Below, piece after piece: positions 7,785 to 11,730 of a DNA stretch of 11,730 nucleotides (the stretch's first letter is position 1; each line of letters opens with the position of its first letter). This DNA comes from Bacillota bacterium. GTDB taxonomy: Bacteria > Bacillota > Clostridia > Oscillospirales > Acutalibacteraceae. The position numbers were made by a program, and so were the translations under genes. The DNA is taken from positions 1 through 11,730 of the forward strand of contig JAEZFF010000063.1 in the NCBI GenBank assembly GCA_023417635.1, written 5' to 3'. The notes under the pieces were generated by a model, which worked only from the letters and a program-made list of their open reading frames with translations, had not been told where the DNA came from and ran no database searches.

Positions 7785-7930
7785 ATCCGGCGCTTTCCGG
7801 CAATATTTGCTTCCCGTAGGGCGGTGCATGGAAACATGTCCGCCCTGTGCGGAAGTCTATCAGCAGCTTGCATCCTCGTTGCCGCTTGGTGGACCGTGTG
7901 GTGTAAAACGTTATGAGGTTATAAACTAAG
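7785..7930 (+). other. Intercistronic gap with hairpin
   Basis: This 146-bp gap is the longest inside the operon. It carries a large imperfect hairpin at 7810-7855 (listed separately) and a small CCGG/CCGG repeat (7787-7800). GAGG (7915-7918), 12 bases before the next ATG, is the only visible ribosome binding site and is weak and distant, suggesting lower expression of the second permease. No gene is seen here. Confidence 0.55.
7810..7855 (+). promoter_or_regulatory. Strong mRNA hairpin after the binding-protein gene
   Basis: CTTCC (7810-7814) pairs with GGAAG (7851-7855), AGGGCGG (7818-7824) with CCGCCCT (7840-7846), and CATG with CATG around a GAAA tetraloop (7831-7834). Small internal loops separate the three stems. 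No U-run follows, so it is not a classic terminator. Hairpins in this position, after a binding-protein gene in a transporter operon, commonly protect the upstream mRNA from 3' decay or cause partial readthrough, raising binding protein relative to membrane components. That role here is inferred. Confidence 0.6.
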
Positions 7931-8923
7931 ATGAAAACGAAACTCTTAAATACATTGAAAGCCCTGCTGCTGCCGGTGATTGTGTACTGCATCTTTTTGC
8001 TGATTGCATTTAAACGCTTTGGCAATTTAAACACTGTTTACACAATTTTTCTGCAGTCTATTATTCCGACGATTACCGCTTATGCGGTTGCATTCAGCTA
8101 TATGTGTGGGATTTTTGACTTTACGGTGGGCTCCCGCATTATTATAAGCGGCCTGATTGGCGGCATTTTGTCTTCCTGGTTTGGTATGCCGGGGTTAATT
8201 ATTGGCAGCCTGGCTTCTGCACTTGTCTTTTCTGCATTCACAGGCTTACTGAACTGGGTTTGCAAAATTCCTTCTCTGGTTTTAACGATGGCCCTTACCA
8301 TGATTTTTGAAATTGTCGGCAAAAACATTTCCGGCAAATTCAGCTTTGTCAGCCTCAACAGCAAGTACACTGCGTTGGGCTCGGCCCCTAGCATTATCTA
8401 TGTTTTAATCCTGGGGATGGTAGCCTTTTATTTCTTTTTCAACTATACGAAATTCAGTTACCATATGAGAGAGGTCGGCAGCAATGAAGCTGTTGCGCAA
8501 AATGCGGGCATAAAAACGCAGTTTGTAAAGTTTATGTCGTTTGTGATTGGTGGTATTTTTATAGCGGTTGTGGCCATTCTGACCATCAGCCAGTCGGGGT
8601 CTATGGGAGCTCAGACCGGTTTGGGCAGTGCAACGCTGATTTTCAAGCCGTTAATGGGCATTATGATTGCCATCGTACTTCAGCCACTTTGTGATATGAC
8701 CCTCGGCATTCTTATCAGTCAGCTGACCCTCAATACTATTTTCATTGGGCTGATTGCCATTGGTGTCCCAGATACATTCCAAAACATCTGTCTTGGCTTT
8801 TTCCTGCTGGTCGTTATGATCTTTTCGAACAATGTCGGGGAATTTAAAGCATTTTCCGCGAAAATACAGGCTTTGTTCGGCCGCCATAAAAATGTGACAG
8901 CTGTTGATAAGAAAGGAGAATAA
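7931..8923 (+). CDS. Sugar ABC transporter permease, RbsC type (second)
   Basis: A 330-residue multispanning membrane protein of the same family as the first permease but clearly divergent. The conserved loop reads CGIFDFTVGSRIIISGLIGG, corresponding to the G-x-DLSVG loop of RbsC, and GLLNWVCKIPSLVLTMALTM corresponds to the GLLNG-x8-FIGTL segment. It ends in a basic cytoplasmic tail (KNVTAVDKKGE). It probably pairs with the first permease to make a heterodimeric channel. The start ATG 7931 is followed by MKTKLLNTLKALLLP, a normal charged start then membrane segment. Its ribosome binding site is poor (GAGG 12 bases upstream). It ends 3 bp before the hydrolase gene, so those two are coupled. 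Confidence 0.83.
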   Translation: MKTKLLNTLKALLLPVIVYCIFLLIAFKRFGNLNTVYTIFLQSIIPTITAYAVAFSYMCGIFDFTVGSRIIISGLIGGILSSWFGMPGLIIGSLASALVFSAFTGLLNWVCKIPSLVLTMALTMIFEIVGKNISGKFSFVSLNSKYTALGSAPSIIYVLILGMVAFYFFFNYTKFSYHMREVGSNEAVAQNAGIKTQFVKFMSFVIGGIFIAVVAILTISQSGSMGAQTGLGSATLIFKPLMGIMIAIVLQPLCDMTLGILISQLTLNTIFIGLIAIGVPDTFQNICLGFFLLVVMIFSNNVGEFKAFSAKIQALFGRHKNVTAVDKKGE

Positions 8924-8926
8924 ACG

Positions 8927-9982
8927 ATGGAATTCCCGAAATTAACACCGGAAGAAAGAAAGCAGCGGCTTTTGCCGCCGCGCCATAAGGTGCGTATGGT
9001 TCTTGACACTGATACTTATAATGAGGTGGACGACCAGTTTGCTCTCTCCTATGCTTTGATGTCACCTGAAAAGCTTGACGTGGAGGCAGTGTATGCCGCT
9101 CCGTTTTCTGGCGCGTTTTTTACTAAACTTCTGCAGACGGACAGCGTCGCCGTTCCCATGACGTCTGAGCTTTCCGAGGGCCTTGAGCAGAGCTATCAGG
9201 AAATTATTAAAATCTTCAGCCTGCTTGGAAAATCTTCGGAAGGCAAAGCGTTTCGTGGTTCTGCGCAGTATCTGAAAGACAGTGAAACGCCGGTTGAAAG
9301 TGAAGCGGCACGCGACCTGGTGAAACGGGCCATGGCAAGCGATGATGTTCTTTATGTTGTCTCTATCGGTGAAATTACGAACATTGCTTCGGCCATTCTG
9401 ATGGAACCCGAAATTATCAAAAAGATTGTTATTGTGTGGCTGGGCGGTCATCCGCTGTACTGGCCTCATACGGTTGAATTCAATATTGGCCAGGACCCGA
9501 TTGCATCCCAGATTATTCTGAACTGCGGTGTGCCGCTTGTTCTGATTCCTTGCATGACGGTTGCTTCGAGCCTTACGACGACGGCTTCAGAGCTCAGGGA
9601 GTGTCTCATGGGCAAGAGCAAGGTTGGTTCGTATCTCTCAGATATTGTAATCAGCCAACTCAGTCCTGAGCATGCAGGCAATATGCTGAATCTTTTCCGC
9701 CTGACGTATCTCAAGGGTGCCGATGATTATCCGGACAACCCGAAGGAAGCGTCTCCGCTCAGCGTGATGGCACCTTCCAGAATTGTTTGGGACATCTCGA
9801 CAATCGGCTATATGGTGAATCCGTTCTGGTGCCCATCTTCGCTTGTACCAACGCCGATTTTGACAGACGACTTAAAATGGAAACCTGGGGAAGGCCGCCA
9901 TCTTATGAGAATGTGCAACTTTGTGTACCGCGACGGTGTATTTGGAGATATGTTTGCGAAACTGGCCCGTGCACCAAAATAA
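8927..9982 (+). CDS. Nucleoside-hydrolase-like N-ribohydrolase
   Basis: A 351-residue cytoplasmic enzyme of the inosine-uridine nucleoside N-ribohydrolase superfamily, which cleaves ribonucleosides to base and ribose using a Ca2+-bound water. Expected elements are present. The N-terminal metal motif is DTDTYNEVDDQFAL (D27, D29, D35, D36), with two extra residues relative to the classical DTDPGxDD. The central ribose-binding segment is VEFNIGQDPIASQII (E184, N186, D190), preceded by VWLGGH. A late Asp in VWDISTIGYMVNP (D289) is a candidate for the distal Ca2+ ligand. The start ATG 8927 has AGGAG (8914-8918) upstream. It is the last gene of the operon, which supports riboside degradation feeding the ribokinases upstream. 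The expanded motif marks a less-studied branch, so base specificity, or even a non-nucleoside N-riboside substrate, remains open. Confidence 0.8.
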   Translation: MEFPKLTPEERKQRLLPPRHKVRMVLDTDTYNEVDDQFALSYALMSPEKLDVEAVYAAPFSGAFFTKLLQTDSVAVPMTSELSEGLEQSYQEIIKIFSLLGKSSEGKAFRGSAQYLKDSETPVESEAARDLVKRAMASDDVLYVVSIGEITNIASAILMEPEIIKKIVIVWLGGHPLYWPHTVEFNIGQDPIASQIILNCGVPLVLIPCMTVASSLTTTASELRECLMGKSKVGSYLSDIVISQLSPEHAGNMLNLFRLTYLKGADDYPDNPKEASPLSVMAPSRIVWDISTIGYMVNPFWCPSSLVPTPILTDDLKWKPGEGRHLMRMCNFVYRDGVFGDMFAKLARAPK

Positions 9983-10057
9983 GTCGAAAAGTTAATTTAA
10001 TAATCTTGCCTCTCAGACACAACTTTTGTGTGGACAATACCCAATAAAGCGGACAGT

Positions 10058-10104
10058 AAAAGGGCCTCCTGCTGTAGGATAAAAACTACGACAGGAGGCC
10101 TTTT
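10058..10104. terminator. Near-symmetrical bidirectional terminator
   Basis: GGCCTCCTG (10063-10071) pairs with CAGGAGGCC (10092-10100). The stem continues inward, through one mismatch and one wobble, to GTAG/CTAC (10074-10077 with 10086-10089) around an A-rich loop. AAAA precedes and TTTT follows, so each strand has a U-run after the stem. It lies 75 bp after the hydrolase stop and 58 bp beyond the end of the convergent lyase gene, so it can end both transcripts. Confidence 0.85.
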
Positions 10105-10162
10105 GACGGCAAGGAAGGATGCCAAAATTGAGATTCTAATCAAATAAAAAGCGGAAATAATT

Positions 10163-11161
10163 TCATGCAATATAGCAAATGGGCATTTTCAGCCTACTCC
10201 GTATTTGCTCACGAAAAAAAGCTTCCGCTTCCTCACGGACTTCATTTCGGTAGCAGTATTTTCCCCTGCCTCGCCCGGTCATGAGCGAGCGATTAAAAAT
10301 AGGAGTTGCATTCGGGAATGCCTCGGTGTTGATGGCGTTCTGCACAAAGCTGTAAGTCATGAGGATAATCTCAATAAAGCCGCTGCACTTGACTTTTTGG
10401 GAAAGTTCGTCTGCAAGTTTTTCGATAAGTTCTCCATACATTTGCTTCCAGGAAGGCAGCAGAATAACGGGGGCAATCAGAAGACCTACTGGGTACCCGG
10501 CTTCCGCCATATCGTTGAGAGCGCGGATTCGCGCGTCCAGCGGCGAAGTGCCTAATTCCACTTGGCTGATAATTTTACTTGGGTTTACGCTCATGCGGAA
10601 AATGGTTTTTCCTCTGTGGTCGAGGTTCAGCAGCGGCTGCACCATATCAAATTTTGTGGGAAAAGTCAGATGGCCTTTCCCTTCTTTCCCAAAACGTTCA
10701 ACTGTCCAAGGTAAATTTCCCGTCACCGCGTTTTCCAATACCAAATCGCTGTTGCTGCCAATCTCAAATGTTTGCGGCACAGGAGCAGCAGCATCCGTTT
10801 TCAAAAGTCGTTCCATCATTTGCTCTCGATTTACGAACAAACGTAAGTAAGAGCACTTGTTGTAGTTACATACAAGGTAACAATAGAGGCACATGGCTCG
10901 GCAGCCGGATGAAGTATACGGCACCAGCCAATCAGATACCTTATGATTTTCCACATATTTGTGCGTCTTGCGGATTCCAATAATCAGGTGTTGTTTGAGC
11001 TTCGGGAAGTCTTTGTTTGCGGACATACTGAATTCAGGAATGCGGTTGTGAGATTCAATCTCAACCCATGGCAGTGATTGATACGTTTCACGCAACTGTT
11101 TTCCCAAAGGATACTCTAGTGCTTGCGGTTCGTAGTAAACAGCATCAAATTGAATTTTCAT
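10163..11161 (-). CDS. splB: Spore photoproduct lyase-like radical SAM enzyme
   Basis: A 332-residue radical SAM protein, close to the 342 residues of Bacillus SplB, which repairs spore photoproduct (5-thyminyl-5,6-dihydrothymine) in spore DNA during germination. The lyase-specific cluster motif CX3CX2C is present: C87, C91, C94 in GCRAMCLYCYL. Tyr93 and Tyr95 match the Tyr pair flanking the last cluster Cys in Bacillus SplB. About 42 residues further, FEIGSNSDLV has Ser136 where Bacillus SplB has its hydrogen-donating Cys (C141), while the Ser two residues on is kept (S138). Two further Cys (C98, C103) lie near the cluster. ATG 11161 was chosen because GGAGGG (complement of 11168-11173) lies 6 bases upstream; an in-frame ATG 51 bp further up is less likely. 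It converges on the riboside operon. It implies an endospore former. The Cys-to-Ser reading depends on a by-eye alignment. Confidence 0.85.
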   Translation of the reverse strand: MKIQFDAVYYEPQALEYPLGKQLRETYQSLPWVEIESHNRIPEFSMSANKDFPKLKQHLIIGIRKTHKYVENHKVSDWLVPYTSSGCRAMCLYCYLVCNYNKCSYLRLFVNREQMMERLLKTDAAAPVPQTFEIGSNSDLVLENAVTGNLPWTVERFGKEGKGHLTFPTKFDMVQPLLNLDHRGKTIFRMSVNPSKIISQVELGTSPLDARIRALNDMAEAGYPVGLLIAPVILLPSWKQMYGELIEKLADELSQKVKCSGFIEIILMTYSFVQNAINTEAFPNATPIFNRSLMTGRGRGKYCYRNEVREEAEAFFREQIRSRLKMPICYIA

Positions 11162-11293
11162 GTTCAACCCTCCTCTTCTATATTTTGCTTGAAACGACCA
11201 ATAATATTTCAATTGGGGGATTTTTATTAAAATTGAGTACTAGCCTCCAGAGGATCTCGCAGCAGAGCATCTGTTTGCCACACTAATTTTGTG

Positions 11294-11326
11294 ATTTCAA
11301 TCCACGCACCCCGCGAGAGGTGCGAC
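11294..11326 (-). CRISPR. Solitary type I-C CRISPR repeat
   Basis: On the - strand this 33-bp element begins GTCGCACC and ends GTGGATTGAAAT, the hallmark of type I-C (Dvulg) repeats. Its internal stem CGCACCTC/GGGGTGCG (one wobble) closes a TCGC loop, also as in that class. No second copy occurs one repeat-plus-spacer length (about 65-70 bp) away on either side, so this is a single repeat, not an array. Downstream in its own sense lies the 5' region of the lyase gene; upstream lies a leader-like stretch and a cas7 fragment. Confidence 0.8.
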
Positions 11327-11476
11327 TCTATATCTTGTATATATGAAGTCGCATCCTACATACGGAGCGGACAATCATAACGAGAAATATCTTTACTCTA
11401 AAGATTTCTTTATGAAGATGAACAAAATTTGATTCGCGAACCGCATGGCATTTTTGGAGTCACCGCACGTTCGCAC
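11327..11476 (-). promoter_or_regulatory. CRISPR leader-like region
   Basis: About 150 bp between the cas7 remnant and the repeat, without a reading frame. On the - strand it starts with GTGCGAAC and, 27 bases later, has GGTTCGCG: a 6-bp inverted repeat (GCGAAC 11436-11441 with GTTCGC 11469-11474 on the + strand). The rest is AT-rich and runs into the first repeat. To my knowledge leaders of type I-C arrays often start with such a GCGAAC/GTTCGC pair. A further imperfect palindrome lies at 11348-11372. The leader role is inferred from this pattern and the position beside the repeat. Confidence 0.45.
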
Positions 11477-11513
11477 TCAAACACATTTTCAGTCGAGCTG
11501 CAATCGGTTTCCA

Positions 11514-11681
11514 TCAGTCCCCACCGGTGTGGGCAGTAGAGGGACTGCTGAATTTGCGGGGTACCTCTACTCCGTCTTTCTTTTCGATTACAATTTTGTC
11601 AAACAGCAAGTTGGAAGGCGCATTTCCAATGGCCGAATCGTGTTTGAAGATGTACAGCTTCCGCATGGTATTATGTACTTC
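11514..11681 (-). pseudogene. cas7 (csd2) type I-C 3' remnant
   Basis: A 55-codon open stretch whose core reads MRKLYIFKHDSAIGNAPSNL, then LFDKIVIEKKDG, then VEVPRKFS. This resembles the C-terminal part of type I-C Cas7/Csd2, the crRNA-binding backbone subunit of Cascade, where an R-x-L-x-V-F-x-H-x-S-x-L-G-N-A-P pattern is characteristic. Full-length proteins are about 280-300 residues. Here stops (TAA, TAG) lie just upstream at 11682-11687, and after VPRKFS the frame loses similarity and ends 11 codons later. It is therefore truncated at both ends and not functional. No cas4, cas1 or cas2 lies between it and the repeat, unlike an intact I-C locus. The identification is from memory of the motif. 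Confidence 0.65.
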
Positions 11682-11730
11682 CTATTAGAAGAAAACATAC
11701 AAAAAATATTTCTTTGAAGCTAAAATACAG
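11682..11730. other. AT-rich edge with no identified gene
   Basis: These last 49 bp are AT-rich. The strand carrying the cas7 remnant has stops in its frame here, and nothing recognisable as the rest of cas7 is seen, so the deletion or insertion boundary of the cas locus is at or near 11680. Confidence 0.4.

Noticed and set aside
10359..10983. Overlapping + strand reading frames of 116-163 residues.
   Set aside because: They are antisense to the spore photoproduct lyase gene, whose CX3CX2C motif and start signal are clear.
11206..11213. A second copy of ATTTCAAT, as at the edge of the CRISPR repeat, 88 bp away.
   Set aside because: Only eight bases match, the spacing does not fit a repeat-spacer unit, and the following sequence is unrelated.
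11505..11547. A hairpin-rich stretch (CACCGGTG core, CAGTCCC/GGGACTG arms) loosely like a type I-E repeat.
   Set aside because: Single copy, needs an insertion to align with I-E repeats, and overlaps the end of the cas7 remnant; treated as chance or a decay product.
11445..11717. A 90-residue + strand reading frame at the right edge.
   Set aside because: It is antisense to the cas7-like fragment, whose - strand reading has clear family motifs; the + strand product resembles nothing.

Overview
The window looks like a chromosomal segment of a spore-forming, low-to-medium GC Firmicute, probably a clostridial or oscillospiraceal species. The grounds are strong GGAGG-type ribosome binding sites, a lipobox solute-binding protein, a spore photoproduct lyase homologue, a DNRLRE-type protein, and the family types of the transporter and kinases. 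I cannot name the species.

Layout. (1) 3-569 encodes a protein ending in a DNRLRE-like domain, possibly truncated at the window start. (2) 570-1244 is about 675 bp with no convincing gene. It holds a terminator-like hairpin, a candidate promoter and two short palindromes just upstream of the next gene. (3) 1245-9982 is one tightly spaced + strand operon of seven genes: a LacI-type repressor fused to a PfkB/ribokinase domain, a free-standing ribokinase-like enzyme, a double-domain sugar ABC ATPase, a permease, a lipoprotein solute-binding protein, a second permease, and a nucleoside-hydrolase-like enzyme. A strong hairpin without a U-run follows the binding-protein gene. (4) A near-symmetrical terminator at 10058-10104 separates this operon from a convergent - strand gene (10163-11161) for a spore photoproduct lyase homologue. 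(5) 11294-11681 holds remains of a type I-C CRISPR-Cas locus on the - strand: one 33-bp repeat, a leader-like stretch with an inverted repeat, and a short cas7 (csd2) 3' fragment.

How the genes fit together (inference). The ABC system would import a riboside or ribose-like sugar. The hydrolase would split the N-glycosidic bond. The kinases would phosphorylate the freed pentose, giving ribose 5-phosphate if the sugar is ribose. The repressor-kinase fusion would couple sensing of the sugar to its consumption.

The most notable points are the LacI-PfkB fusion at the head of the operon, the asymmetric ABC ATPase with Cys in place of the second-half catalytic Glu, a lyase with Ser where Bacillus SplB has its catalytic Cys, and the collapsed I-C CRISPR locus with a single repeat beside the splB-like gene.
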